NCBI RefSeq assembly: GCF_009905375.1
Contig: NC_133648.1
Span: 311,442,565 to 311,506,564, forward strand
DNA length: 64,000 bases
Source of the DNA: Apium graveolens
Lineage: Eukaryota > Streptophyta > Magnoliopsida > Apiales > Apiaceae
Direction: 5' to 3'
How positions within the stretch are numbered: position 1 is the first letter of the stretch; each line of letters opens with the position of its first letter. The notes below the pieces were generated by a model. It ran no database searches. It was not told the origin of the DNA and saw only the letters and a program-made list of their open reading frames with translations. Positions 33,301 through 48,700 of this stretch are shown here, piece by piece. The position numbers and the translations under genes are program-made.

Positions 33301-35943
33301 GAAGGATAACCTTAGAGGTTTTACAAGGAGAAAGGTAATATTCAAAATTCTCAAGAATAGAAATGTTGATAAAGGAAATATGACGTAATTATAATGTTGC
33401 CAAGTGGGGCACGTGTTAAACCACGAGAAAGTATGGATCGAACCAGTAATGGTCGAAATTGTTCAGGGAAATTAGGACTTAAGATAAAAGATGTTCTAAG
33501 TATGATTGAGAGTCAGTCTTGACAGTGATTAGCCTCTAAAGACTGAGGCAATAACTTATGGAAAAATGGTGATATTTTTTTTATTTACTCATCAGATATT
33601 AAAGAAAAGCATTTTCACATAAGCTGTGATTGAAATAAGGTAGAAAATTTATTTTGGAGGTGGTTAAATGGACATTGACTGTAAGGAAATTTTACTATCA
33701 GGATAGGCCAAAGAGGTGGCCGACACTTTAAAGGTAAGTGGATAATTATAGGCGCGTGTGCCAAAAGAATACAGTGATGATGGTTGAAGCGTGAAGGTTG
33801 TATTATGGTTGGAAGATTGACATTCCTTCTGATGACTGTGCAATACCCAACCGTAATAGTAGTTGGTAAAGGTTAATTCGTGTAATCGCCATGAGCGGGC
33901 TATCTATCAGAAGGTCCTATCTTGAGATAAGCCAGGACCATGTTTCAAAAAGGACTAGACGAACCTTTGAGTAAGTCTTCTATTTAAGGCATATGATTAG
34001 AATGGTATTAACCTGCTATCGTTGCTTTGATTGAAACTCTTCTGCAATTTTATCTGCTTCATGTCATGTATGTATGTCAGGATCAGGAGTGTTCTTCATG
34101 AATCAGGAATGGTGATTATGTTACCTCCTTAGAATGATTTGATACGACATGTATGGACTCCGTATGGTTAGATATTAAGATTTTATGGAAAAGTGAATGA
34201 CGACAGTAGGTCAGTGGTGGACCATAGTAAGGCAGCAATGATTCTGCGAGTAGTGAGCTGATTACAACCATGAGAGTTGTATTGGAATGGGTGTTGAGAT
34301 TGAGTACCACTAATCGGGTCGTGGTAGTGTATAAGTTATCATTGATAGACTAATTAAGTAGAGTATCTACCTATTGTATATTATTCTACTTATCAATAGA
34401 GAGTCGTATTACTATACGAGGAAGGTTGCAGTGCAAGCATAGAATTTTAGTAACGGTGATGTCTGGAATGAAAACCCAGATTCGATTTTCGATGTCGAGG
34501 GAGTTTCAAAGGTGATTGTGTATAAGCTCGAGGAAGAGCATGGGTCCATAGAATGATGGACGGAATAGCAAAAAATATTTAAGCATGCAAAATGCGATGC
34601 GATAATACTTGATGTTGATATAAATACATATGTTTTGTTCTCCTATGACAAACCTCTATAGTTCAGAGGTAGGTTCCAAGCCAGATATTTTGTGGCAGTA
34701 TATTTTTTCATATATACAATTCTCTTCAATTCGTTCTTTTCTCTTCTTTCATTTCATGTAAGCTGAGAAGAACAACCCTTCCAGAAGGGGAGGTATTGCC
34801 GAATGACTATCTATCTGTGTGATAGAAGCCTAGTAGGATACCATCTATTGTTTAATTGCTTGTCAAGTACTAAAGGCTGGCCACCTTCTGTACTAACTAT
34901 GCGATATAACAAGTGTTCATGATCATAGTGATCTCTCAACAAATTCCTTTACTTCTATATGATTGATCAAACTTTGGGAAATAGAAACAGCTGAAAAAGG
35001 AGTAATAAAGTTGTGGTAGTATTCGGAATGGAAACACATTCGTGATACTAAGGTTGACGTGGTTATTAAAAGGTTATAGAACGCTAACGAGCAAAAGTAT
35101 AACTAGTATAATATTAGGAACGGAAGGTAGTAGCGACTACGAACTGGAAAAGGATGGGTAGTGAGAAGCAAAAGCTCTAATGCTAAAAGCTATAATGAGA
35201 GTCTGTGCAATAGACTTGAAAGAAATTGGAATGATCACTTAACACGGGTTGAGTTTTCTTACGACAATAGATCATATGTCAGTATTGAGGTATCGCCTTA
35301 TGAGATCCTTGAGGGAAGACAATGTCGATCTCCCTTATGTTAGGATGAAGTTGTAGAGCGCAAGATGCTCGGACCCGCAGTAGTCCAAAGGACCAGGGAT
35401 ATAATAGATCTAATCAGAGGACGACTGGTAGTAGCCAGGAAGGACATAAGAAGTATGTCGATTTGACACGAAAGGACAAAGAATAGGAAGGAGGCAACCT
35501 TGTATTGTTAAAAGTATTCCCTTGAAAAGAATTAATGAGATTCGGAAAGAAAGGAAAGCTAAGTCCACCAATTGTTGGACCCTTGGATATATTAAGAAGT
35601 ATTGGGAAGTTAGCATATGAGCTAGCCTTACCCCAGAACATGTAGCAAGTCATAACGTGTTTCACGTATCAATGTTAAGGAAGTGTAATTCGGATGCCAG
35701 ATAAATAGGGGCATAGGAGCGCATAGACATGCAACCAGACGTAACCTATATGGAGCAACCAGGAAGGGTATAGATTAAGAAGGAACGAGTGCTTAGGAGA
35801 AGGGTTATCAAACTAGTAAGAGTTTGATGGTAGAACCACAATGTGGGAAAATTGACTTGAGAGTTAGAAAGTGCAATACTAAGAAAGTATCCCTATTCAT
35901 TTCTATCTGATTCCGGGACGGAATCCTTTTAAGGAGGGGAGAC
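30387..35943 (+). pseudogene. INT2: dead internal region (type B), indel-rich
   Basis: This 5557-bp region has the same layout as INT1: RNase H remnant near 30822-31360, RT remnant with AAT GGT at 33252, integrase end from 35161 and PPT at 35931. Many one-base gains or losses distinguish it from INT4 (for example near 30201, 30320, 30629, 31443, 32402, 32455 and 32724). The segment 33660-34100 also has private substitutions, so it is not a pure copy of INT4. Confidence 0.85.
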
Positions 35944-38900
35944 TGTAATAACCCCCATTTTTGGAATTTTTTTTGAAACCCTTATGAATAGTGTTTTTGC
36001 TGATTGAGAAATTTTTTTCATGTCACACTATGTAGGGGTTCTGATATGGATATTCTGAGGTTTTATTAGTACTCTATATGGTATATAAGTGTATGCAAAA
36101 TCGTCAGAATCCAATTGAACACTTTGATTTTTTCCGGAAATACACTAGATACGAGAGAATTGAGTATAAGGTAACAGGATAAAAAGGATTTAAATTAAAG
36201 GATTATAATAGAGGATCATAAAATAATATAATGTTATGAGGAAAGGTTAAGGGAACCTAAGTATAGATCCCGGTATGATCCCTCAAACGATAAACGAAAA
36301 TGAAGTTAAGCGAACCGTATACAGATCACGGCGTCATTAGGCAAACAATTAGAAGCTAATCAAAGAGATTAGAAGGGATGATGACATAGCATGTGACATC
36401 AGCATGACATAAGGGAAGGAGATGTGGGTGATTTAAAACACACAAAGTCAAGGCTAGAAAAGTAATTAACCAAAAATAAGACAAAAACGCAACCAACCAA
36501 GCACAAACCATTTCATTTTCATCAAAAAAACACAAAACCCCCATTTCTTCTTCAAGCTCTCGACCTCTTTTCTTAAAAAATGAAAGTCAAGCTCCTCCAC
36601 TTACTATTAGCATAGGTAATATCCTAGCTTCTCCTAGTTAGTTATCATACTTCCTATAAGTTTAACTCTTCTATTCCAGCCAATCTTTTTCTTATAAATC
36701 AAGAAAGAAGATGGTGAATAGTACTTTCTTGAAATTAATTTTTGTGTTCTTGATTTCTTTGAAAGACAAGCTTGTAGGAGGTTAGATTAATGGCTTCCAT
36801 GGGCATTCCAAGGATCTTTCATGGATTAAAAGCTTCAAGGAAGTTATGAACTCTTCATGATCTTAGCTTTAAGTTTTGTTGTTTAGATTTTCCTAATGTT
36901 TAGATGAAGGGTTAGGGTAATGGGCGTGTAATCATGTTAAAGCTTGTTATGAGTATTTTAGTTGGTGAGAGGCATGATTATTGTGTGTTTAGAGATTGGT
37001 GATTTTGTGATATTTTTTGGAGTTGGGAAATCTTGGTTAATTAGTCAATGAACTTAAGTAAAAAACTCTTAGTTCATAATTGAGAAAATAAGTATGAATT
37101 GGTACATTGATTTGATGGGGCTGTTGGAGTGTGTTTTGGATAGATGTTGGTGGTATGATTGATTGGGGTTGAATTGTTGGTTGGTTTTTAATGGTTTAAA
37201 TTTGGGAAATCACGTAAACATAGCCGTCGTAACGTCCGATTTTCGTTTAGACTGTTTTTGTGCATAACCTTAGGACCCGAGAACCCCTGATAGATTATGA
37301 CCATTGCCATGTCTATATAGCTCGTGGTTACAGCTTCGTTTTGATATGTGGTTCGTTCGATTCCGATGCAACGGTTTAGGAGAAACGACCATTTAAGTAA
37401 CGGCGTTTCGCGAACGAAACTTTTCCCCTCGCCTTACTTTTGAAACATAGGTTAAAGACCAAAAAGGGTTAATTAATGTATGAAACAATTATGGTAGAGT
37501 GTTAGGCAGTTGGTAAGACACTCGCGAAGGAATCGCCTTAAAACTCGTAAAGGTTAATTATTAAAAATGGTGGAGCCGAGGGTACCCGAGTGCTTAAGAG
37601 AATCAATAAGCGCAAACAGTGTTAGAGTCAAGTTATTTAAAGTATAGATTTACAAGTGACTTTGGTTTAATTCCACTACTGTTGTTTATAGGTTACCAGA
37701 CTCGTCCCGAGCCATTCGTAACCCCCAGTCGCTCAGGCAAGTTTTCTACCCGTTATACTGTTGTGGTGATGTATATGTGTATATGCATTATCTGTGATAG
37801 TGCATGATTGTTATTTAGCAAATTTTGCGATATATTGGAGCATGCTGATATGGTATATATGCATGTCTGTTTCGTAATCTGGTTTATCTATCTGTTGATT
37901 TCAATGCTTATAGTTGCAATATACTATGCTAGAGATAAGCAAGTAGTTGCGTATACCCTTAGTATAGGGATAAAAGGTGAACATATTTCTAAACCGGGAG
38001 TCGATGTTCCGAGTATATTGTATATATATACATATACTATATATCTTATATATATATATGGTTGATAGTTTTCAAAACTATTATCGAATAAGGTTTATTC
38101 GATAACTTTATTTATTTAATGAATATTATTATGAATATTCATTCGAGGGCTTATGACTTCTTTATTTTATTAACTGAATATTATTTGATATTCATTCGAG
38201 GGCTTATGACTCTTTATATTATTATTGAATATTATTTCGAATATTATTCGAGGCTTATGACTCTTTTATATTATTATTGAATATTACTGGATATTCATTT
38301 GAGGATGTATGACTCCTTTATTTTATGAATATTATTACAGTATTCATTCGAGGTATTATGACTCCGCTTATTACTTAATATATTCTTTATTGTATTAACG
38401 AATAAGGTGTCGATAATCAAACTTATTCTTGATTATTCAAATAAAGATATTACTTTCGTATAAGTATATCTTTGATTATTTGCTATTCATTCGAGTATAA
38501 GTTTTCCAACTTCTACCTCCATTATTCTTATGGGAATATTATTTAATATAATATTCAGACATTTTCTAAATATTCCGGGGACTGGTTTACTTCATTAAAT
38601 CAGCTTTACTCCAAACACTCTTTAAAAGTGTTTCGGTCTTCAAAATGATTTTTAAAAGTTAGAGCGGATCCCAAAACTCATTTTTATATTTAGATCTTCC
38701 TTTTAGGGGATTAAATACTTGCTCAAAACCTGAGAGATCCGGCTCTGTGGTGTATTTTATATTCGCAACACGGTTGCATTTTGGTAAATGAATTGATTAC
38801 TTACCAAACGTTCGGGAAGTAAGTCCATCTATTGAGTCGGCATAAGCAACATGGGCTCAGTGGGCGTCCATGATAGTGTAAGTGGCTCAGTGGGAGTCCA

Positions 38901-39147
38901 TCAAATGCATAAGTGGCTGAGTGGCAGTCCAGCATAAGGTCCTATTACGACCAGGGCGATGACCAGTGGGGAATTCGTCCATCTACTAGTAGGAAAAGGT
39001 TACTTATGGGTATCTTTGCCTGATCAGCAAGATACCTGGTTTATGCCAAAATTCTTTTCCTTTCCAAATTTATTGGATATTGCAACTCTGTTCATACTTT
39101 ACCTGACAGAGGATTTCAGGAAATGTATAAAGAAGATGTATATGTGG

Positions 39148-39179
<32 letters not shown>

Positions 39180-40132
39180 ACTTAATGAAGTATATCCTAA
39201 CTTCATTTCCTTTAATAATATTTCAAAGATTGAATCTATTCAAGTCTTATCTTGTGGTCTCATCAGTGGGATGAACTTTTGAAATTAATTATAACTTGAA
39301 CGGTGGTAGTTCAAGTAGTATTTGGAAAAGATATAAGTATATGGAGTATCTTGTAACTTCATCTTTTAAACTTATATCTAGTTATAATTGTCTTATGAAT
39401 GACAAAGATTTTCAGAAAAAAGTTGAGACAAGGTTAGATATATTAGATCACCTTGCAACGATACTTTTTATACAGTTATAAACTAGAACTTTGTGTATAT
39501 TATGCATGGAAGAGGACTTCCAAGATTTTGAAAAGTATATATGTATATATATATATACTGACTATTTTGCGACTTCATCGCATTAAAATATCAAACTTGG
39601 TTCATTTCTTTTGACCAAGACTTTCATGAGTACTATGAGAAGGCTCATATATTGTTAATCATTATACATATTATTTTGGTGGGCTTGCTGCTCACCCTTG
39701 TTTTCTTCTTTCATCACACAACATCAGATAGACAAGATGAACAGGACCAAGCTCCCAATTCGCGAGCGGATAGGAAACATTCCGCAGTTTTCTATAGGTG
39801 TTGAAGTCACTGTAGCTGAGGTAGGGAAATACCAATAGACTAGGCTTCAACTTTTGATGTACCAGATTATGTATATTTACGAATTGTAATAATGGCAAAG
39901 AAAATGTAAATTTATTCAGAAAACCTTCTAAGGTGTATTGGCAGATAATTGTGGAATAAAATGACTTGTGATTATTTTGGATGTTCATCTCTGAGACTAT
40001 AACGTGTGGTGGGTGTGTTTATTGTGGGGTCACAGTACAGAGTAGTTGATTAATTATTAAGGTTGGGTGTTACTAAGGGAAATGGAACTCGTGACAACCC
40101 GGATCTCCGACTCCGGATCTGGGGGTGTTACA
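35944..40132 (+). mobile_element. LTR3 of the composite (type A), indel-rich
   Basis: This LTR is 4189 bp, the shortest of the five because of dozens of single-base losses between 35944 and about 39975, often outside homopolymers. Examples are the CG missing from the word at 36116 and an extra T near 36791. Where readable, substitutions follow LTR1. The last ~160 bp are clean. Confidence 0.9.
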
Positions 40133-43100
40133 GAAGTGGTATCAGAGCTAAGCGTTATAAACCTCAGAGATGATGTGACGTTAAGATAATAAGTTCACTA
40201 AGATAATAAGAACTCTTGCCAAGTTCATAGTCGGGCTACCTAACGTAGTATTGACAGTTAAAACCCTTATGGGAACTCTTATAAATATCGTGATAGAAGC
40301 GTAGTTCGTTATCGTAGACGGTAGCGGGCTTCCGAACCCTGAGGTTGAGGAGCAACAATGCGATGATGTTTATTACTTATTAAAGATCAGATTATGGATC
40401 TGATAGAGCGTCCTAACGCGGGATCGGATGATGTTCATATTGAGGATATAACGGTTGAGGATGTTGTCCTAGAAGGGATAGTGCTGAGGAGGATCCCATG
40501 GAGGATCCTGACAAGAATGAATAAAGGACCACTGAGGAATTGATGACCATGGTTAGGTCGACTACCAGAGGTAGGATTGGTCGGTCACTACCAGAGGTTC
40601 GTTCAAGTTTGTAAAGATAGTCTCCCCTTTAACGCGGCTTACTCATAAGACTGAGAAGTTCGAATAGACAGAGAAATGCGAGAACAGCTTTTAAGAACTG
40701 AAGCAAAGGTTGGTGACGGCCCCTATGTTGGCGTTGCCGGATGGAAAAAGGAGATTTTGTGATTTGTAAGTGACGCTTCGTATAAGGAATTAGGGTGCTT
40801 TTATACAGCACAACAAGGTACTCGCGTACATGTCAAGACAATCGAGGTAATATGAAATTCGATATCCCCACCCATGAGCTTGGGCTCGTGGCAATAGTTT
40901 TGCCCTAAATATTGGAGGCACTACTGGTATGAATAGAAGTGCGAGATTTACATAAACCATAGGAGCTATAGTACATTTTTACGTAGAAAGAGCTCAACAT
41001 ACGCCAGAGGAGGCGGTTAGAGCTAATCAAGAATTATGATTGGGAGATTCTTTATCATTCGGGGAAAGCCAATGTGTGGCTGATGCCCTTAGTAAAAAGG
41101 AGAGGCTCAAGATGATAAGGTCTTTGGGAGAGTTTATAAGAGATTTTGGAAATAGAAGTGAAGGTAACCGGAGCCGGTACCGAAAAACTGTTTGAGATTG
41201 CAATACAGTCCGAATTATCGGAAAAGAACATATTGTGCCAGAAAGAGTGATGAATGAAGGCAGAGAGCCAACAAATAGATAAGAGGTTAATACCGAGAAA
41301 GATGATAAGGGAATAATGAGGTATTCCTATAGAATTTGGATTCCAAATGTTCAATAGCTTAAAGATGAGATCTTAGATGAAAGTCATAGTTCAAGGAATA
41401 AGATTAAGGGCAAACCCTGAATGTGATAGTCAGGGAGGACGCCATCAAGATAGAAGGAACCCATAACATAATGAAGTAGAAAATGAGGATTTTTACGTAT
41501 AAGATAACCCCAAGTATGGGAAAAGGATGAAACATTTCATACTAAGGAAACAGAAAGTTGAGAAAGGAAAGGAGACTCGAGACGGTACTCCTATACGGCA
41601 ATTCATGGACCTGTCTGAAAAGAACTTAGACTATTATCCCCAACCACCACCTTGAGGAAACAATGCAGTAGGAAATTCTTTTAGGACCTTTAAGTCTCTA
41701 AGCTCTCAGAGTTCCAAGGAACAGGTTGACCTAGTCGAGGCAAGAGCCTGGCTAAAGGAAATATAGGAATCAATTGAGATTCTAAATGATTGACGAATCA
41801 CAAAAGACTATTTTTGTCACTTACCCTCCTAAGAGAGAGGCCACCCGCCGGTGAAAGGCCAAGAAAGGCACGGAGCAAGAGATTATAATAAACTGATTTA
41901 AGTTCAGTCAATTGTTTTCAGGAAAGTACTTCCCAAGGTTATGGAGAGAGTGCAAAAGCTTTAGAGCCAGAACAAAGGTGGACGAGTATGATGAATTGTG
42001 AATCTAAGTTGTAAAAAGTTGTCAAGATTCGTTCTAAGGACACGAATCCAGAATGACGGGATGTTTGAAATCAATGCTTATGTTGTGTTGGTTCATGAAA
42101 TAATGATAAGAGAAAGGAAAATTAAAAGAAATTGAAGTGGAAAGGAATATAACGGCAATAGAGTTTGAGGAATGATAAAGGAGTTGGGTATGAGGAAACC
42201 CTAAAGACTCGTAGCAATAGAAATAGAAAAGTATGTAATCGTCAGGATGATGGTGATTCACCATGAGTTAAATTGATGGTGGAACGCATAAGAGATACAT
42301 ATATTTTATTCCCTGTAAGTTGGGAGGATCCGAGGAAACCTTGAGATAGTTCGAAGGATGAAAAATAAAATGCGGATAGACTGAGGAGACAAGGGAGTAA
42401 GAAATTAGGAAAAATTGAATGAAGGAAGTGACCTTCAAGAATGTGAAGTGTAAGACCGGTGGCTTGTTACCCAGAAAGGGAAACGCCAGGTATGAAAGAT
42501 ATCCCAGCATTGAGGTGACTGTTGAGATAAACAACAAAAGTAAATGAGGAATTATTAAGAAGAAGTTCACGTTAAACATGACCAATATCTTCCAGAACAT
42601 CCTTGTTATCATTACCAAATTAGGCAAGACAAGCGGATAACCGTTGTTATCTTTTGGAGGCCATATCGATTGACCCCATTTTGAATACAAATGTTATTGT
42701 GAAATTAGACATGTACTATCGAGGTGGGAATGATTGAATAAGACACCCTTATCAGGGATATATGACTTGATTTATCCATGGAAGAAGGCAGGTACCTTTT
42801 AAAGGTGGAATTAAGGATAGAACATCGGTAACTTAAAATGAATCCTCGGGGAATGCATAAAAGTTGGAATTTCACCCTTAATAGGGATAGTGTGAGTTTT
42901 GACAGTATGAATTGGAAATGATTAAGGTAATAACAACCTTTAAGAATCAGTGGAGAAATTTTTCAGAAGTATATAGACAATGATTCCGGTATTAATAAAT
43001 GGTATCTTGATATGCCTTGTATCTAGGGAATACAGGAGGAACGATTGAAGGATAACCTTAGAGGTTTCACAAGGAGAAAGGTAATATTCAAAATTCTCAA

Positions 43101-45704
43101 GAATAGAAATGTTGATAAAGGAAATATGACGTAATTATAATGTTGCCAAGTGGGGCACGTGTTAAACCACGAGAAAGTATGGATCGAACCAGTAATGGTC
43201 GAAATTGTTCAGGGCAATTAGGACTTAAGATAAAAGATGTTCTAAGTATGATTGAGAGTCAGTCTTGACAGTGATTAGCCTCTAAAGACTGAGGCAATAA
43301 CTTATGGAAAAATGGTGATATTTTTTTTTATTTACTCATCAGATATTAAAGAAAAGCATTTTCACATAAGCTGTGATTGAAATAAGGTAGAAAATTTATT
43401 TGGAGGTGGTTAAAATGACATTGACTGTAAGGAAATTTTACTATCAGGATAGGCCAAAGAGGTGGCCGACACTTTAAAGGGAAGTGGATAATTATAGGCG
43501 CGTGTGCCAAAAGAATACAGTAATAATGGTTGAAGCCGTAAAAGTTGTTTTATGGTTGGAGAGATTGACATTCCTTCTGATGACTGTGCAAATACCCAAC
43601 CTTAATAGTAGTTGGTAAAGGTTTAATTCGTGTAATCGCCATGAGCAGGCTATCTATCTCAGAAGATACTATCTTGAGATAAGCCAGGACCATGTTTCAA
43701 AAAGGACTAGACGAACCTTTGAGTTAAGTCTTCTACTTAAGGCATATGATTAAGAATGGTATTAACCTGCTATCATTGCTTTGATGGAAACTCTTCTGCA
43801 ATTTTATTTGCTTCATATCATGTAAGTATGTCAGGATCAGGAGTGTTCTTCATGAATCAGGAATGGTGATTATGTTACCTCCTTAGAATGATTTGATACG
43901 ACATGTATGGACTCTGTATGGTTAGATATTAAGATTTTATGGAAAAGTGAATGACGACAGTAGGTCAGTGGTGGACCATAGTAAGGCAGCAATGATTCTG
44001 CGAGTAGTGAGCTGATTACAACCATGAGAGTTATATTGGAATGGGTGTTAAGATTGAGTACCACTAATCGGGTCGTGGTAGTGTATAAGTTATCATTGAT
44101 AGACTAATTAAGTAGAGTATCTACCTATTGTATATTTATTCTACTTATCAATAGAGAGTCGTATTACTATACGAGGAAGGTTACAGTGCAAGCATAAAAT
44201 TTTAGTAATGGTGATGTCTGGAATGAAAACCCAGATTCGATTTTCGATGTCGAGGGAGTTTCAAAGGTGATTGTGTATAAGCTCGAGGAAGAGCATGGGT
44301 CCATAGAATGATGGACGGAATAGCAAAAAAATATTTAAGCATGCAAAATGCGATGCGATAATACTTGATGTTGATATAAATACATATGTTTTGTTCTCCT
44401 ATGATAAACTTCTATAGTTCAGAGGTAGGTTCCAAGCCAGATATTTTGTGGCAGTATATATTTTTTCATATATATACAATTCTCTTCAATTCGTTCTTTT
44501 CTCTTCTTTTCATTTCATGTAAGCTGAGAAGAACAACCCTTCCAGAAGGGGAGGTATTGCCGAATGACTATCTATCTGTGTGATAGAAGCCTAGTAGGAT
44601 ACCATCTATTGTTTAATTGCTTGTCAAGTACTGAAGGTTGGCCACCTTCTGTACTAACTATGCGATATAACAAGTGTTCATGATCATAGTGATCTCTCAA
44701 CAAATTCCTTTACTTCTATATGATTGATCAAACTTTGGGAAATATAAACAGCTGAAAAAGGAGTAATAAAGTTGTGGTAGTATTCAGAATGGAAACACAT
44801 TCGTGATACTAAGGTTGACGTGGTTATTAAAAGATTATAGAACGCTAACGAGCAAAAGTATAACTAGTATAATATTAGGAACGGAAGGTAGTAGCGACTA
44901 CGAACTGGAAAAGGATGGGTAGTGAGAAGCAAAAGCTCTAATGCTGAAAGCTATAATGAGAGTCTGTGCAATAGACTTGAAAGAAATTGGAATGATCACA
45001 TAACACGGGTTGAGTTTTCTTACGACAATAGATCATATGTCAGTATTGAGGTATCGCCTTATGAGATCCTTGAGGGAAGACAATGTCGATCTCCCTTATG
45101 TTAGGATGAAGTTGTAGAGCGCAAGATGCTCGGACCCGCAGTAGTCCAAAGGACCAGGGATATAATAGATCTAATCAGAGGACGACTGGTAGTAGCCAGG
45201 AAGGACATAAGAAGTATGTCGATTTGACATGAAAGGACAAAGAATAGGAAGGAGGCAACCTTGTATTGTTAAAAGTATTCCCTTGAAAAGAATTAATGAG
45301 ATTCGGAAAGAAAGGAAAGCTAAGTCCACCAATTGTTGGACCCTTGGATATATTAAGAAGTATTGGGAAGTTAGCATATGAGCTAGCCTTACCCCAGAAC
45401 ATGTAGCAAGTCATAACGTGTTTCACGTATCAATGTTAAGGAAGTGTAATTCGGATGCCAGATAAATAGGGGCATAGGAGCGCATAGACATGCAACCAGA
45501 CGTAACCTATATGGAGCAACCAGGAAGGGTATAGATTAAGAAGGAACGAGTGCTTAGGAGAAGGGTTATCAAACTAGTAAGAGTTTGATGGTAGAACCAC
45601 AATGTGGGAAAATTGACTTGAGAGTTAGAAAGTGCAATACTAAGAAAGTATCCCTATTCATTTCTATCTGATTCCGGGACGGAATCCTTTTAAGGAGGGG
45701 AGAC
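40133..45704 (+). pseudogene. INT3: dead internal region (type A)
   Basis: This 5572-bp region is one base shorter than INT1. The only difference I found by spot comparison is a missing G near 41073. All INT1 remnants are at +19532/19533: RT AAT GGT at 42998, integrase end at 44922 and PPT at 45692. Such identity implies very recent duplication or assembly duplication. Confidence 0.88.
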
Positions 45705-48700
45705 TGTAATAACCCTAATTTTTGGGAATTTTTTTTGAAACCCTTATGAATAGTGTTTTTGCTGATTGAGAAATTTTTTCATGTCACACTATGTAGGGGT
45801 TCTGATATGGATATTCTGAGGTTTTATTAGTACTCTATATGGTATATAAGTGTATGCAAAATCGTCAGAATCCAATTCCGAACACTTTGATTTTTTCCGG
45901 AAATACACTAGATACGGAGAGAATTGAGTATAAGGTAACAGGATAAAAAGGATTTAAATTAAAGGATTATAATAGAGGATCATAAAATGAATATAATGTA
46001 TTGAGAAAGGTTAAGGGAACCTAAGTAATAAGATCCCGGGTATGATCCCTCAAACGATAAACGAAAATGAAAGTTAAGCGAACCGTATAACAGATCAGCG
46101 GTCATTAGGCAAACAATTAGAAGCTAATCAAAGAGATTAGAAGGGATGATGACATAGCAATGTGACATAAGCATGACATAAGGGGAAGGAGATGTGGTTG
46201 ATTTAAAACCACACAAAGTCAAGGCTAGAAAAGTAATTAACCAAAAACAAGACAAAAAGCAACCAACCAAGCCAAAACATTTCATTTTCATCAAAAAAAC
46301 ACAAACCCCCCATTTTCTTCTTCAAGCTCTCGGCCTCTTTTCTTAAAAAATGAAAGTCAAAGCTCCTCCACTTACTATTTAGCAAGGTAATTATCCTAGC
46401 TTCTCCTAGTTAAGTTACATACTTCCTATAAGTTTAAGCTTCTAATTCCAAGCCAATCTTTTTCTATAAATCAAGAAAGAAGATGGTGAATAGTACTTTC
46501 TTGAAATTAATTTTTGTGTTCTTGATTTCTTTGAAAGAACAAGCTTGTAGGAGGTTAGATTAAGGCTTCCATGGGCATTCCAAGGATCTTTCATGGATTA
46601 AAAGCTTCAAGGAAGGTATAACTCTTCATGATCTTAGCTTTAAGTTTTGTTGTTTAGATTTCCTAATGTTTAGATGAAGGGTTAGGGTAATGGGTGTGTA
46701 ATCATGTTAAAGCTTGTTATGAGTATTTTAGTTGGTGAGAGGCATGATTATTGTGTGTTTAGAGATTGGTTGATTTTGTGATATTTTTGGAGTTGGAAAT
46801 CTTGGTTAATTAGTCAATGAACTTAAGTAAAACTCTTAGTTCATAATTGAGAAATAAGTATGAATTGGTAACATTGATTTGATGGGGCTGTTGGAGTGTG
46901 TTTTGGATGGATGTTGGTGGTATGATTGATTTGGGGTTGAATTGTGGTTGGTTTTTAATGGTTTAAATTTGGGAAATCACGTAAACATAGCCGTCGTAAC
47001 GTCCGATTTTCTTTAGACTGTTTTTGTGCATAACATTAGGACCCGAGAACCCCCTGCTAGATTATGACTATTGCCATGTCTAGATAGCTCGTGTTACGAG
47101 CTTCGTTTTGATATGTGGTTCGTTCGATTCCGATGCACGGTTTAGGAGAAACGACCGTTTTAAGTAACGGCGTTTCGCGAACGAAACTTTTCCCCTCGCC
47201 TTACTTTGAAACATAGGTTAAAGACCAAAAAGGGTTAATTAATGTATGAAACAATTATGGTAAGAGTGTTAGGCAGTTGGTAAGACACTCGCGAAGGAAT
47301 CGCCTTAAAACTCATAAAGGTTAAATTATTAAAAATGGTGGAGCCGAGGGTACCCGAGTGACTTAAGAGAATCAATAAGCGCAAAACAAGTGTTAGAGTC
47401 TAAGTTAGTTAGAGTATAGATTTACAAGTGACTTTGGTTTAATTCCAACTTACTTGTTGTTTATAGGTTACCAGACTCGTCCCGAGCCATTCGTAACCCC
47501 CAGTCGCTCAGGCAAGTTTTCTACCCGTTATACTGTTGTGGTGATGTATATGTGTATATGCATTATCTTGTGATAATGCATGATTGTTATTAGCAAATTT
47601 TGCGATATATTGGAGCATGCTGATATGGTATATATGCATGTCTGTTTCGTAATCTGGTTATCTATCTGTTGATTTCAATGCTTATAGTTGCATAATACCT
47701 ATGCTAGAGATAAGCAAGTAGTTGCGTATACCCTTAGTATAGGGGATAAAAGGTGAACATATTTCTAAACCGGGAGTCGATGTTCCCGAGTATATTGTAT
47801 ATATATACATATATATTTATATATATATATGGTTATAGTTTTCAAAACTATTAATCGAATAAGGTTTATTCGATAACTTTATTTTATTTAATGAATATTA
47901 TTATGAATATTCATTCGAGGGCTTATGACTTCTTTATTTTATTAAATGAATATTATTTTTATATTCATTCGAGGGCTTATGACTCTTTATATTATTTATT
48001 GAATATTATTTCGAATATTATTCGATGGCTTATGACTCTTTTATATTATTATTGAATATTACTTGGATATTCATTTGAGGATGTATGACTCCTTTATTTT
48101 ATGAATATTATTTACAGTATTCATTCGAGGTATTATGACTCCGCTTATTACTTAATAATATTCTTTATTGTATTAAAGAATAAGGTGTCGATAATCAAAC
48201 TTATTCTTGATTATTCAAATAAAGATATTACTTTCGTATAAGTATATCTTTGATTATTTGCTATTCATTCGAGTATAAGTTTTCCAACTTCTACCTCCAT
48301 TATTCTTTATGGGAATATTATTTAAATAATAATATTCAGACATTTTCTAAATATTCTGGGGACTGATTTACTTCATTAAATCAGCTTTACTCCAAACACT
48401 CTTTAAAGTGTTTTCGAGTCTTCAAAATGATTTTTAAAAGTTAGAGCGGATCCCAAAACTCATTTTTATATTTAAGATCTTCCTTTTTAAGGGGATTTAA
48501 ATACTTGCTCAAAACCTGAGGGATCCGGCTCTGTGGTGTATTTTATATTCGCAACACGGTTGCAGTTTTGGTAAATAAATTGATTACTTACCCAACGTTC
48601 GGGAAGTAAGTCCATCTATTGAGTCGGCATAAGCAACATGGGCTCAGTGGGCGTCCATGATAGTGTAAGTGGCTCAGTGGGAGTCCATCAAATGCATAAG

